Notes under the pieces: model-generated
The model's database searches: none
Seen by the model: only the letters and a program-made list of their open reading frames with translations
What the model was told of the DNA's origin: nothing
NCBI GenBank assembly: GCA_019635485.1
Contig: JAHBZL010000045.1
Coordinates: forward strand, 1 to 40,002
Reading direction: 5' to 3'
DNA length: 40,002 bases
From: Piscinibacter sp.
GTDB taxonomy: Bacteria > Pseudomonadota > Gammaproteobacteria > Burkholderiales > Burkholderiaceae_C
Program-made: the position numbers and the translations under genes
Part shown: positions 20,523 through 33,420 of the stretch, in pieces
Numbering within the stretch: position 1 is the first letter of the stretch
Layout: each line of letters starts with the position of its first letter

Positions 20523-20963
20523 TCAGGACGCGGAGGCCGGCGCCAGCACCAGCCAGTTGCCCTCGACCGCGGCGACGCGGTGCTCCCCGGGCGCGGCCGG
20601 CGCACCGGGCTGCAGCCGGGCCGACCATTGCGTGCCGCGGTAGTTGACGCGCGCCGTGCCGTCGGGCTTCCAGGCCTCGACGTGCACGCGTTCGCCGACA
20701 TCGAGGTTCACGTCGCGGTTGCTCGCCGGCGGCGCAGAACGAGGGTCGTGGGCGCGGCGCCAGTGCCACAGCGCCGTCGTGCAGGCGCCGACCAGCGCGG
20801 CGGCGATCCACTGCGCCGGCGAGGGGGCGCCGAGATGCGCCGCGATGGCCGCGGCGGCCAGCCCGAGCGCGATCATCAGCAGGTAGAACGTGCCCGTGGC
20901 CAGCTCGGCGGCCACGGCCGCCCCGGCGGCGAGCCACCACAGCGTCGCGGCGGACCAGTCCAT
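20523..20963 (-). CDS. NfeD-family membrane protein (short form)
   Basis: The 146 residues carry three or so N-terminal membrane helices (about 5-25, 27-46, 48-68) and a C-terminal OB-fold (about 85-142; VGERVHVEAWKPDGTARVNY and the final EGNWLVLAPA). This is the short NfeD (YbbK/YuaF-like) form without the ClpP-class protease domain. It forms a pair with the stomatin-like gene 20 nt downstream and is divergent from the decarboxylase gene across 110 bp. Confidence 0.88.
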   Translation of the reverse strand: MDWSAATLWWLAAGAAVAAELATGTFYLLMIALGLAAAAIAAHLGAPSPAQWIAAALVGACTTALWHWRRAHDPRSAPPASNRDVNLDVGERVHVEAWKPDGTARVNYRGTQWSARLQPGAPAAPGEHRVAAVEGNWLVLAPASAS

Positions 20964-21073
20964 GCACAGCCTCCGTGGAATGACTGCGCGCGAGTGTACG
21001 GCCTGGGTCGGCCCGTCACACGCTGGCCCTACACTTCGCGACTCCGTTCCGTCGTCGCCTCGAGGCCGCTGTC

Positions 21074-23335
21074 ATGCTGCGCTTTCACTTCCCGATCGTC
21101 ATCATCGACGAGGACTTCCGCTCCGAGAACGCCTCGGGCCTGGGCATCCGCGCGCTGGCCGCGGCGATCGAAAAGGAAGGCCTGGAGGTGCTGGGCGTCA
21201 CCAGCTACGGCGACCTGAGCCAGTTCGCGCAGCAGCAGAGCCGGGCCTCGGCCTTCATCCTTTCGATCGACGACGAGGAGTTCGGCGCCGGGCCGGAGGA
21301 CGTGCCGGCGGTGCTCTCGCTGCGCAAGTTCATCGGCGAGATCCGCTTCCGCAACGCCGACATCCCGATCTACCTGTACGGCGAGACGCGCACGTCGGAG
21401 CACATCCCGAACGACATCCTGCGCGAGCTGCACGGCTTCATCCACATGTTCGAGGACACGCCGGAGTTCGTCGCGCGCCACATCATCCGCGAGGCCAAGA
21501 GCTACCTCGACGGGCTGGCGCCGCCGTTCTTCAAGGCGCTGATGGACTATGCGCAGGACGGCTCGTATTCCTGGCACTGCCCGGGCCACTCGGGCGGCGT
21601 GGCGTTCCTGAAGAGCCCGGTCGGGCAGATGTTCCACCAGTTCTTCGGCGAGAACATGCTGCGCGCCGACGTCTGCAACGCGGTCGAGGAACTCGGCCAG
21701 CTGCTGGACCACACGGGCCCGGTGGCGCAGAGCGAGCGCAACGCGGCGCGCATCTTCAACGCCGACCACTGCTTCTTCGTCACCAACGGCACCAGCACCA
21801 GCAACAAGATGGTCTGGCACCACACGGTGGCGCCGGGCGACGTGGTGGTGGTGGACCGCAACTGCCACAAGTCCATCCTGCACTCGATCATCATGACCGG
21901 GGCGGTGCCGGTGTTCATGACGCCGACGCGCAATCACTTCGGCATCATCGGGCCGATCCCGGAGCGCGAATTCGCGCCGGAGACGATCCGCCGCAAGATC
22001 GCCGCCAACCCGCTGCTGGCCGGCGTCGACGCCGCCAAGGTCAAGCCGCGCATCATGACGGTGACGCAGAGCACCTACGACGGCGTGCTCTACAACACCG
22101 AGAACATCAAGGCCAAGCTCGACGGCTGGATCGACACGCTGCATTTCGACGAGGCCTGGCTGCCGCACGCGGCCTTCCACAAGTTCTACGGCAGCTTCCA
22201 CGCGATGGGCAAGGTCCGCCCGCGCCCGAAGGAGGCGATGGTGTACGCGACGCAGAGCACGCACAAGCTGCTCGCCGGCATCAGCCAGGCCTCGCAGGTG
22301 CTGGTGCAGGACTCGCAGACGGTGAAGCTCGACCGCCACCTCTTCAACGAGGCCTACCTGATGCACACGTCGACCTCGCCGCAGTACTCGATCATCGCGA
22401 GCTGCGACGTTGCGGCGGCGATGATGGAGCCGCCGGGCGGCACCGCGCTGGTCGAGGAGAGCCTGAAGGAGGCGCTCGACTTCCGCCGCGCGATGCGCAA
22501 GGTCGAGAAGGAGTTCGGCAAGGACTGGTGGTTCACCGTCTGGGGCCCGGACAAGCTCGCGGCCGAAGGCGTCGGCACGCAGGCCGACTGGGTGCTGAAA
22601 GCCGACGAGAAGTGGCACGGTTTCGGCAAGCTCGCCGCCGGCTTCAACATGCTCGACCCGATCAAGAGCACCATCATCACGCCGGGCCTGGACGTGTCGG
22701 GCAAGTTCGCGAAGACCGGCATTCCGGCATCGATCGTCACCAAGTTCCTCGCCGAGCATGGGGTGGTGGTCGAGAAGACGGGCCTGTACTCGTTCTTCAT
22801 CATGTTCACGATCGGCATCACGAAGGGCCGCTGGAACACGCTGCTGACCGCGCTGCAGCAGTTCAAGGACGACTACGACCGCAACCAGCCGATGTGGCGC
22901 ATCCTGCCGGAGTTCTGCGCGCACCATCCGCGCTACGAGCGCATGGGCCTGCGCGACCTGTGCCAGAGCATCCACGAGATGTACGCCAAGGGCGACATCG
23001 CGCGGCTGACGACGGAGATGTACCTGTCGGACCTGCAGCCGGCGATGAAGCCGAGCGACGCCTACGCCCACATCGCGCACCGCAAGACCGAGCGGGTCGG
23101 CGTCGACGCGCTCGAAGGGCGCATCACGACCTCGCTGCTGACGCCGTACCCGCCGGGCATCCCGCTGCTGATCCCGGGCGAGCGCTTCAACAAGCGCATC
23201 GTCGACTACCTGCGCTTCACGCGCGAGTTCAACGCGGCCTTCCCCGGTTTCGACACCGACGTGCACGGCCTCGTCGAGGACGAGCCGGATGCGAGCGGCG
23301 CACGCCGCTACTACGTCGACTGCGTGCGCGACTGA
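21074..23335 (+). CDS. Orn/Lys/Arg decarboxylase, large PLP type
   Basis: The 753-residue protein has the full architecture: an N-terminal response-regulator-like wing domain (about 1-135; FPIVIIDEDF), the PLP core (about 145-560) and a C-terminal domain (about 600-753). PLP residues visible are K398 (ATQSTHKLLAGISQAS), D359 (LHFDEAW) and H265 (DRNCHKS). Family members remove CO2 from lysine, arginine or ornithine, giving cadaverine, agmatine or putrescine, either for acid resistance or catabolism. By recalled similarity it lies between Pseudomonas LdcA and E. coli AdiA, so I do not assign the substrate or a symbol. No antiporter gene adjoins. Its TGA abuts the convergent stop of the Glk-RpiR gene with no gap. 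Confidence 0.92.
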   Translation: MLRFHFPIVIIDEDFRSENASGLGIRALAAAIEKEGLEVLGVTSYGDLSQFAQQQSRASAFILSIDDEEFGAGPEDVPAVLSLRKFIGEIRFRNADIPIYLYGETRTSEHIPNDILRELHGFIHMFEDTPEFVARHIIREAKSYLDGLAPPFFKALMDYAQDGSYSWHCPGHSGGVAFLKSPVGQMFHQFFGENMLRADVCNAVEELGQLLDHTGPVAQSERNAARIFNADHCFFVTNGTSTSNKMVWHHTVAPGDVVVVDRNCHKSILHSIIMTGAVPVFMTPTRNHFGIIGPIPEREFAPETIRRKIAANPLLAGVDAAKVKPRIMTVTQSTYDGVLYNTENIKAKLDGWIDTLHFDEAWLPHAAFHKFYGSFHAMGKVRPRPKEAMVYATQSTHKLLAGISQASQVLVQDSQTVKLDRHLFNEAYLMHTSTSPQYSIIASCDVAAAMMEPPGGTALVEESLKEALDFRRAMRKVEKEFGKDWWFTVWGPDKLAAEGVGTQADWVLKADEKWHGFGKLAAGFNMLDPIKSTIITPGLDVSGKFAKTGIPASIVTKFLAEHGVVVEKTGLYSFFIMFTIGITKGRWNTLLTALQQFKDDYDRNQPMWRILPEFCAHHPRYERMGLRDLCQSIHEMYAKGDIARLTTEMYLSDLQPAMKPSDAYAHIAHRKTERVGVDALEGRITTSLLTPYPPGIPLLIPGERFNKRIVDYLRFTREFNAAFPGFDTDVHGLVEDEPDASGARRYYVDCVRD

Positions 23336-25207
23336 TCAGGTGATGTGCGAGATCAGCACGCCCGGCGCCGGCTGCACCTGGCCGCCGGCAGGGCTCTGAC
23401 CGGGCGCCGGCACGTTGCCGCCCGGCGCCCCGGGACCGGGCCGGCGCATCGCGAGGCCGACCGACATCATGTCGACGACCAGCAGGTGCAGGATGCGCGA
23501 GATCATCGAGACGAAGGTCGTGGCGTCCTCGGTGTGCTCGACCGGGATGCAGACCGTCGAGCGTCGTGCCAGCGGCGACTGCCCCGCCGTGACGGCGATC
23601 ACCGAGGCGCCGTGGTCGACCGCCAGTCCGGCCGCGCGGGCCAGTTCCGGCGGCTGGCCGGAGCTCGAGACGAACACCGCGACGTCGTCCGGCCCGAGCA
23701 GTTCCGCCGCCATCGCGTGCATCGACACGTCGGTGTGCGCGACGGACGGGATGCGGAATCGGAACAGCTTGTGCTGGGCGTCCAGCGCGACCACGGCCGA
23801 GTTGCCCATCGCGTAGAACTCGACCCGCTTGGCACGCCGCAGCAGTTCGATCGCGCGGTCGACCGCCTCGACGTTGATCGACTCGCGGAACTGCACGATC
23901 GACGAGATCGTGTTGTCCAGCACCTTGGCGCACAGGTCGCCCGTGCTGTCCTGGCGGCGCACCTGCGTGCGCTGCACCGGCAGCGTGCCGGTCAGTCCCG
24001 AGCCGAGCTTGAGCTTGAAATCCGCCAGCCCCTGGAAGCCCAGCGAGCGGCAGAAGCGGATCACGGTCGGCTGGCTGACCTCGGCGCCCTGGGCAATCAG
24101 CGCGATAGGGTCGTTCAGCGCGGCGCGCGGGTTGTCGAGCACGTAGCTGGCCACGCGCTTCTCGGCGGGCGACAGCGAGTCGCGGGCGGCGCGCACGCGT
24201 TCCAGCAGCGGATTGCCGGCCTCGGCCTCGGGCATGTGGTCCGCCAGCAGCGACGAGACGCCGCGGAACGCGAGGTTCTCGGCGGTCAGCACGAAGGTCG
24301 GGATGCGCGCGACGAACTCGCTGAAGCGCCCCTTGGCCTCGAAGCGCTCCCGGAACGGGGAGCGGTCGAAGCGTTCACCGAGTCGCGGCACGATGCCTCC
24401 GCCGACGTAGATGCCGCCGCTGGCGCCGAGCGTCAGGGCCAGGTCCGAGGCCATCGTGCCGAGCATGCCGCAGAAGCAGTCGAGCGCGGCGTCGCAGGTG
24501 GCGTCGCCGCCGTGCAGCGCGCGGCGCACGATATCGGCCGCGCTCAGGTGCGCGTCCCCGTCGGACAGCGCCTGATGGATCAGTTCCAGCCCGGGCCCGG
24601 AGAGCATGCGCTCGGCCGAGACACGCGGCATCGTCTTCCATGCGTGCTGCAGCACGCGCAGTTCGCGCTCGTCGGTCGGCGCGAAGCTGACGTGGCCGCC
24701 CTCGGTGGCCAGCGTGACCCAGCGGTCGCCGCTCGGTACCAGCCCGGAAACGCCCAGGCCGGCGCCCGGGCCGATCAGCCCGATCACGCTGTCGGGCTGG
24801 GCCTCGCCGCCGCCGACCTGGCGCCGGTCCTCGGGGCCGACGTCGGGCAGCGACATGGCCAGCGCGGTGTAGTTGTTGACCACCAGCAGCGTCGACAGAT
24901 CGAGCTCGCCCTGGGCTTCCCGGATCGAGAACGCCCAGTCGCGATTGGTCATCTGGACGTGGTCGCCTTCGATCGGGTTGGCGATCGCCACTGCGCCGTG
25001 GCGTGGATGGATGCCGGGCAGCGTGGCGAGGTAGGCCTGCACCACGGCCGTGAAGCCGATGTAGTCGTCGCAGGGCAGCACCGCGATGTGCTCGAAGCTG
25101 CCGCGCACCCGTTCGATGCAGAACCGCGCGTAGGTGGCACCGATATCGGCCAGCAGCCGGGGCGCGGTGGCCGCGGGGACGGGAGGCGGGGGGCGCTCGA
25201 GGGACAT
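23336..25207 (-). CDS. Glucokinase-like domain fused to RpiR/HexR-type regulator (kinase half probably inactive)
   Basis: The 623 residues combine a Glk-type domain (about 17-325), an RpiR helix-turn-helix (about 331-405; EVSQPTVIRFCRSLGFQGLA), a SIS sugar-phosphate domain (about 440-580; YAMGNSAVVALD, VSSSGQPPELA) and a Pro/Gly-rich tail. Such fusions are known in Burkholderia. Here the kinase half departs from working Glk: the ATP motif DxGGTN reads DIGATY (A24, Y26), the catalytic Asp of the ND pair (D100 in E. coli Glk) is N112 (VVNNYTALAM), and GPGTGLG reads GPGAGLG (A149). The glucose-binding E169, H172 and E199 are kept. I infer a sugar-binding, non-phosphorylating sensor feeding a repressor. 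It is the last gene of the maltodextrin operon, 8 nt after the amylase; the SIS domain may sense a sugar phosphate such as KDPG, as in HexR. Confidence 0.9.
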   Translation of the reverse strand: MSLERPPPPVPAATAPRLLADIGATYARFCIERVRGSFEHIAVLPCDDYIGFTAVVQAYLATLPGIHPRHGAVAIANPIEGDHVQMTNRDWAFSIREAQGELDLSTLLVVNNYTALAMSLPDVGPEDRRQVGGGEAQPDSVIGLIGPGAGLGVSGLVPSGDRWVTLATEGGHVSFAPTDERELRVLQHAWKTMPRVSAERMLSGPGLELIHQALSDGDAHLSAADIVRRALHGGDATCDAALDCFCGMLGTMASDLALTLGASGGIYVGGGIVPRLGERFDRSPFRERFEAKGRFSEFVARIPTFVLTAENLAFRGVSSLLADHMPEAEAGNPLLERVRAARDSLSPAEKRVASYVLDNPRAALNDPIALIAQGAEVSQPTVIRFCRSLGFQGLADFKLKLGSGLTGTLPVQRTQVRRQDSTGDLCAKVLDNTISSIVQFRESINVEAVDRAIELLRRAKRVEFYAMGNSAVVALDAQHKLFRFRIPSVAHTDVSMHAMAAELLGPDDVAVFVSSSGQPPELARAAGLAVDHGASVIAVTAGQSPLARRSTVCIPVEHTEDATTFVSMISRILHLLVVDMMSVGLAMRRPGPGAPGGNVPAPGQSPAGGQVQPAPGVLISHIT

Positions 25208-25215
25208 GGGCGGGA

Positions 25216-26832
25216 TCAGGGCCGGGCTTTCAGCACGACCATCTGTTGCGGGGCCAGCTTCACCTGCAAGTTGCCGGCCGGACCGACGAGGGACGGCGTG
25301 GCGCCCGCCGGGAAGACCGGCTGCCAGCGGGCGGCCTCGAGCGGGGCGGGTACCGTCAGCGTGGCCTCGCGGTAGGCGTAGTTGATCAGCACCAGCAGGG
25401 TGCTGCCCTCGTGCTCGCGGGTGAAGGCGAAGATCGGCGCGTCGCGCTGCGACAGCGGGGTGAAGCGGCCGACCGAGAGCGCCGGTTCCGCGTTGCGCAG
25501 CGCGATCAGGCCCCGGTACCAGTGGAGCAGCGAACCGGGGTCGGCCTGCTCGGCGGCAACGTTGTGGGTTTTCCAGTTCGCCACCAGCGGGCGGAACGGC
25601 TGGGCGGCGGTCGTGAAGCCGGCCTGGCCCTCGCCGGACCAGCTCATCGGGCCGCGGATGGACTGGTCGTCGTTGGTGACGGGGGCCGATTCGCCGAGGC
25701 CGATCTCCTCGCCGTAGTAGACGAACGGCGTGCCCGGCAGCGTCAGCAGCGTGCCCGCGGCCAGCCGGTAGCTCTTCTCGTCGCCGCCGAACTGGCGGAT
25801 CAACCGCGCGCCGGCGAAGAAGTCGTGGTTCGCGAGCAGGGTGGCCAGCGGCGCCGCGGGCAGCTTCTCGAGGTTGTAGAGCAGGTCGCCGCGCAGGCGA
25901 CCCAGCTTTACCGAGGCGATGATGTGCTTCTGCAGGCCGAACCCGAACGCCGCGCCGCACGAGTCCGGCTGGGCGAACGGCGCCGGATCGCTCGGCGCCT
26001 CGCACACCATGTAGCGGTTGCCGTACTCGTCGAGCAGGTCGTGCACGCGCTTGAGCAGCACGTGGTTCTCCGGCTGGTTCTCCCAGGCGATCGCGCTGTT
26101 CTCGAACAACACGCCGACGGCATCGAAGCGGAAGCCGTCGACGCCGCGGTTCAGCCAGAAGCGCAGGTTGTCGAGGTGGAAGTCGACCACCTTCGGGTTG
26201 CGCAGGTTGAAGTCCGGCATGCCGGTGTCGAACACCGCGTAATACCAGCGTTGGTTGCCCTCGCGCCAGGGTTCGCCGGAGAAGGTGTTCCAGCCCTTCG
26301 GCCTGTCCTCGCTGAAGATGTACCAGTCGGCATACGGCGACTTGCGGCTGTCGTAGGCGCTCTCGAACAGCGGGTGGCCGGCGGCGCTGTGGTTCATCAC
26401 GTAGTCGACGATCACGCCGATGCCGCGCTTGTGGGCTTCGGCCAGCAGGCGGTCGAAATCCGCCAGCGTGCCGTAGTCGGGTTCGATCTCGCGGTAGTTC
26501 ACGACCGCGTAGCCGTGGTCGTGGTCCTCGCTCTTGAAGACCGGCATCAGCCACAGGCCCTTCACGCCCAGGCTCTGCAGGTAGTCGAGCCGCGAGGTGA
26601 GCCCGTTCAGGTCGCCGATGCCGTCGCCGTTGCTGTCCTGGTACGCGCGCACCAGGATCTCCATGAACACGCCGCGCTGCGCCCAGCCCGGCGGCAGCGC
26701 GCTGTCGCGCTTGAGCACCGGCACCGGGCCCAGGTCGGGGATGGCCGGCGTCTGCGCCGGGGCGGCGGCCGGGCAGGCCCACGCCCAGGCGGCGAGCAGC
26801 GCGGCCGCGGCGTGACGCCGCAGCGAAAGCAT
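25216..26832 (-). CDS. Secreted GH13 alpha-glucosidase / alpha-amylase
   Basis: The 538-residue enzyme has a signal peptide (about 1-28) and a GH13 barrel. Conserved regions are VDYVMNH, the nucleophile D237 ([10 protein letters not shown]), the acid E278 (MVCEAPSDP) and D337 (LLANHDF); the N-terminal [20 protein letters not shown] is the calcium/oligosaccharide loop found in oligo-1,6-glucosidase, alpha-glucosidase and trehalose synthase relatives. It should cut maltodextrins in the periplasm or outside the cell; exact bond preference cannot be read. The ATG at 26832 has GGGAG five nt upstream and starts the signal peptide. It sits between the starch-binding protein (11 nt) and the Glk-RpiR fusion in the mal operon. 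Confidence 0.9.
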   Translation of the reverse strand: MLSLRRHAAAALLAAWAWACPAAAPAQTPAIPDLGPVPVLKRDSALPPGWAQRGVFMEILVRAYQDSNGDGIGDLNGLTSRLDYLQSLGVKGLWLMPVFKSEDHDHGYAVVNYREIEPDYGTLADFDRLLAEAHKRGIGVIVDYVMNHSAAGHPLFESAYDSRKSPYADWYIFSEDRPKGWNTFSGEPWREGNQRWYYAVFDTGMPDFNLRNPKVVDFHLDNLRFWLNRGVDGFRFDAVGVLFENSAIAWENQPENHVLLKRVHDLLDEYGNRYMVCEAPSDPAPFAQPDSCGAAFGFGLQKHIIASVKLGRLRGDLLYNLEKLPAAPLATLLANHDFFAGARLIRQFGGDEKSYRLAAGTLLTLPGTPFVYYGEEIGLGESAPVTNDDQSIRGPMSWSGEGQAGFTTAAQPFRPLVANWKTHNVAAEQADPGSLLHWYRGLIALRNAEPALSVGRFTPLSQRDAPIFAFTREHEGSTLLVLINYAYREATLTVPAPLEAARWQPVFPAGATPSLVGPAGNLQVKLAPQQMVVLKARP

Positions 26833-26843
26833 GCCGGCTCCCG

Positions 26844-27287
26844 TCACTTGCAGGGGTTCTCGGCGCGGGCCTTCTTGGCGTCCTCGAGCGAGGTGTAGAT
26901 GTTGCGGTCGCCGTTGTTGACCCAGATCTCGGTCGTGGCGTTGCCGTCGAACTGCATGTCGCGGCCGCCCTGGTCCTTGCTGTTGCCCTTGTGGATGATG
27001 TAGTTGACCTTGCCGCCGGGGAAGTCCTCGAGCTTGACCTGCCAGTACACGCCGAAATCGTTCTTGCCGGTCTGCTGCACGCCGTTGTCCCAGCTGACGC
27101 CGGGCACGGCCGGGCCCCCGGGGCCGCGTTGCCAGATGTGCAGTTCCCAGCCGCCATAGCTGGCGTCGCAGCGGTTGTAGTTGATCGCCACCATGCCGGC
27201 CGGCGGAGCGGCCTGCACGACGACCGGGGCGAGCAGGCCCGCCGCGCAGGCGGCGGCGAGGCGGAGGAGGGCGGTGCGGTGGATCAT
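26844..27287 (-). CDS. Secreted single-domain CBM41 / pullulanase-associated starch-binding protein
   Basis: A 147-residue protein with a signal peptide (about 1-26, ending VVVQAAPPAG) and one domain resembling the pullulanase-associated CBM41 family: AINYNRCDASYGGWELHIWQ at its start, NDFGVYWQVKLEDF in the middle, then VNYIIHKGNSKDQGGRDMQF and TTEIWVNNGDRNIYTSLEDA. These Trp-rich strands bind alpha-glucans in pullulanases, where the domain is normally joined to an enzyme. Here there is no catalytic part. Two Cys (in NRCDAS and the final NPCK) could form a disulfide after export. The ATG follows GAGGT by five nt. It lies between malG (59 nt) and the amylase (11 nt), so it may hold glucan for the enzyme or for LamB/MalE. 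Confidence 0.8.
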   Translation of the reverse strand: MIHRTALLRLAAACAAGLLAPVVVQAAPPAGMVAINYNRCDASYGGWELHIWQRGPGGPAVPGVSWDNGVQQTGKNDFGVYWQVKLEDFPGGKVNYIIHKGNSKDQGGRDMQFDGNATTEIWVNNGDRNIYTSLEDAKKARAENPCK

Positions 27288-27346
27288 GGTGGACCTCGTG
27301 CGTCGGTGAGGGTGGGCCGCGTCGTGGCGGCGGAGGGGTTTCGGGT

Positions 27347-28237
27347 TCAGCCCTTGATGCCCCCGGCGGTCAGGCCGGAGATCATCCACTTCTGGGCCAG
27401 GATGAAGACGATGGTGATCGGCAGGCCGGACAGGATGGCCGCTGCGGCGAAATCGCCCCACAGGTACTTCTGCGCGTAGAGGAACTGCTGCGAGCCCACC
27501 GCCATCGTCAGGTTGTGCTGCTGCTTCAGCAGGATCGACGCGACCGGGTACTCGATGATCGCGCCGATGAACGCCAGCAGGAACACCACCATCAGGATCG
27601 GCACGGCCATCGGCAGCAGCACGAGCCAGAAGGCCTGCCACGGCGAGGCGCCGTCGACCTTGGCGGCTTCCTCGATCTCCACCGGGATGGTCTCGTAGTA
27701 GCCCTTGATGGTCCACACGTGCAGCGCGATGCCGCCCGAATAGGCCAGTAGCAGCGACCAGTGGCTGTCGATGCCGAAGGCGGGGAAGGCGTTGCCGATG
27801 CGGTCGAAGATCGCGTAGATCGCGATCAGCGCCAGCACGGCCGGGAACATCTGCATCAGCATCAGGCCGGTGAGCGCGGCCTTCTTGCCGGCGAACTTCA
27901 TGCGCGCGAACGCATACGCGGCGGTGGTCGACAGCAGCAGGCCGATGCAGGCCGACATCGTCGCGATCTTGGCCGAGTTCCACAGCCAGCGCAGCACCGG
28001 CAGGTCCGGCTCGACGAGGCGGCCGTCGGCCGCCTGGTAGGGGATGCCGAGCGCGAAGCGCCAGTGCTCGAGGCTGATCGACTCGGGAATGATGCTGCCG
28101 GTGGCGAAGTTGCCCGGCCGCAGCGAGATCGACAGGATCATCAGGAACGGGAAGATCACCAGCGCGCACAGCGCGACCAGGAACACGTGCGCCGCGATCA
28201 CGCGCCAGCGGTGGCTCTTGTCGAGAACGATGGCCAT
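27347..28237 (-). CDS. malG: Maltose/maltodextrin ABC transporter permease MalG
   Basis: Inner-membrane permease (296 residues) with six helices and the cytoplasmic EAA loop ([20 protein letters not shown], about 187-206) that docks onto the MalK ATPase. The length and the C-terminal [16 protein letters not shown] match E. coli MalG, whose C-terminal tail contacts MalK. It starts 4 nt after malF. With MalF and MalK2 it imports maltose and maltodextrins delivered by MalE. Confidence 0.96.
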   Translation of the reverse strand: MAIVLDKSHRWRVIAAHVFLVALCALVIFPFLMILSISLRPGNFATGSIIPESISLEHWRFALGIPYQAADGRLVEPDLPVLRWLWNSAKIATMSACIGLLLSTTAAYAFARMKFAGKKAALTGLMLMQMFPAVLALIAIYAIFDRIGNAFPAFGIDSHWSLLLAYSGGIALHVWTIKGYYETIPVEIEEAAKVDGASPWQAFWLVLLPMAVPILMVVFLLAFIGAIIEYPVASILLKQQHNLTMAVGSQQFLYAQKYLWGDFAAAAILSGLPITIVFILAQKWMISGLTAGGIKG

Positions 28238-28241
28238 GGCG

Positions 28242-29765
<1,524 letters not shown>

Positions 29766-29766
29766 C

Positions 29767-30963
<1,197 letters not shown>

Positions 30964-31056
30964 GAGCGTGTCTCCTTCGGAGTGAGGCCTCGCGGGCCGT
31001 GAGGGTGGGGTCTTGTGGGAACGCGCCGGGCCGTCGGGGGTTGTCGGGGCCGACCC

Positions 31057-32154
<1,098 letters not shown>

Positions 32155-32196
32155 GCCGGCGCGACCGTGCGGAGGGCGGGGAAAACGAAACGCGAG

Positions 32197-32218
32197 GGCC
32201 GGCCCCGCGGGGCCGGCC
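32197..32218 (-). other. Perfect 22-nt G+C palindrome between lamB and malK
   Basis: A self-complementary run made of GGCCGGCCCC and its mirror GGGGCCGGCC lies 26 nt after the lamB stop, followed on the minus strand by the T-richer CTCGCGTTTCGTTTTC. In RNA it would form a very stable hairpin. A leaky terminator or 3' processing block that keeps lamB mRNA in excess over malK-malG is the likely use, by analogy with hairpins in the E. coli malB region; there is no clean T-run. Confidence 0.55.
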
Positions 32219-32244
32219 GTTCGCTCGTCAGGACCGGAGGCCGG

Positions 32245-33405
32245 TCAGAACCAGATTTCGGCCTGGAAGCCGGCGGCCGTCTTGTTCGACTTCGTCTGGC
32301 CCTGGGCGGCCTGGTAGGCGTCGTTGAACTTGAAGGTCGACACGTAGAAGCGCAGTTCCGGACGGTCGTAGTAGTTCGGTCCGACCGTCAGCGTCGGGGC
32401 GATCGTGAACTTCGTGACGCGCTGGGTCTGGGCGCCGTCGGTCGGCTTCTGCGCTGCCGTGCCGAGTTCGGCCTGCAGTTTGAAGTTCTTCGTCATCGCG
32501 TAGGCGACACGACCGGCGATCTGGTTGTACTTGCGCTTGACGTCGCCCGTCTTCTCCTCGCCGAAGCTGACCATCGCCTGGCCCGTCAGCGGCCCCTTGA
32601 CCCAGGTCATCGCGTCGGTCAGGCGCCAGCGCTTCTTGTCGTTGTCGTCGGTGCCGCCGCCGAAGCCCATGTTCAGGTAGGCCGAGCCGGTGGCGTACTG
32701 CGCCCAGAAGGTGTTGTCGCCGCCGGCGAACAGGTTGGCCTGGTTGTGCTGCAGGCTGATGCCGAAGCCGTCTTCGCCGCCGGGGCCGGAGAAGTTCGTG
32801 TAGACACCGGTGAGGCGCAGCTTGCCGCCCGGGTTGGTGTTGATGCCCTCGAGGTCGAGGTTCAGGCGCGTGCCCGGGTTGTCGCCGGACTCGTCGCCGG
32901 TGCGGAACACCGCGGCGCTCAGCGAGCCGACGCCCATGTCGATGCCGTCCACGCCGGCGCCCGAGCCGCTCATGTCGACGATGAAGGTGTCGTCGAAGTG
33001 CACGTCGGCGCGATGGTAGAAGCGGCGGCCGACCCAGAAGGTCAGGTTCGGCGCGATGTCGAAGCCCTGGCCCTCGACATAGATCTGGTTCACCTTGGTC
33101 TCGTTGCCGCCCGGGTCGGAACCTTCGTTGAAGAAGTTCGCCATCAGCAGCGTCTTGTACTTGACGCCGCCCGCTTCGCCGCCCTGGCTCAGCGCGAACT
33201 CGCCATAGGTGTTGCACTCGTTGCCGAGGCGGCCGATGCCGCCGTGGCCGCCGTCGGCGCCGCCGTCGAAGCACTTCTTCTCGGTGCCGCTGTTCTGCTT
33301 CTGGCCCGGACCGACACGCACGTAGCCGCCCCAGTCGACCGCATAGGCGCCGGTCGAGAGCAGGCTGATCGCGGCTGCGGCGATCAGGGTGGGTTTGATT
33401 CTCAT
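32245..33405 (-). CDS. lamB: Maltoporin (LamB family)
   Basis: Outer-membrane trimeric channel for maltodextrins. The 386-residue precursor has a signal peptide (about 1-22, STGAYA-VDW), then VDWGGYVRVG and RLGNECNTYGEFALSQ, the conserved N-terminal strands and Cys-containing loop of LamB, and ends in the aromatic QAEIWF typical of Omp85-inserted barrels. GAGGAG six nt upstream fixes the ATG at 33405; the open frame up to 33576 has no signal-like start. It is the first gene of the maltodextrin operon and is divergent from glk across 451 bp. Confidence 0.95.
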   Translation of the reverse strand: MRIKPTLIAAAAISLLSTGAYAVDWGGYVRVGPGQKQNSGTEKKCFDGGADGGHGGIGRLGNECNTYGEFALSQGGEAGGVKYKTLLMANFFNEGSDPGGNETKVNQIYVEGQGFDIAPNLTFWVGRRFYHRADVHFDDTFIVDMSGSGAGVDGIDMGVGSLSAAVFRTGDESGDNPGTRLNLDLEGINTNPGGKLRLTGVYTNFSGPGGEDGFGISLQHNQANLFAGGDNTFWAQYATGSAYLNMGFGGGTDDNDKKRWRLTDAMTWVKGPLTGQAMVSFGEEKTGDVKRKYNQIAGRVAYAMTKNFKLQAELGTAAQKPTDGAQTQRVTKFTIAPTLTVGPNYYDRPELRFYVSTFKFNDAYQAAQGQTKSNKTAAGFQAEIWF

Positions 33406-33420
33406 CGTTGACTCCTCAGA

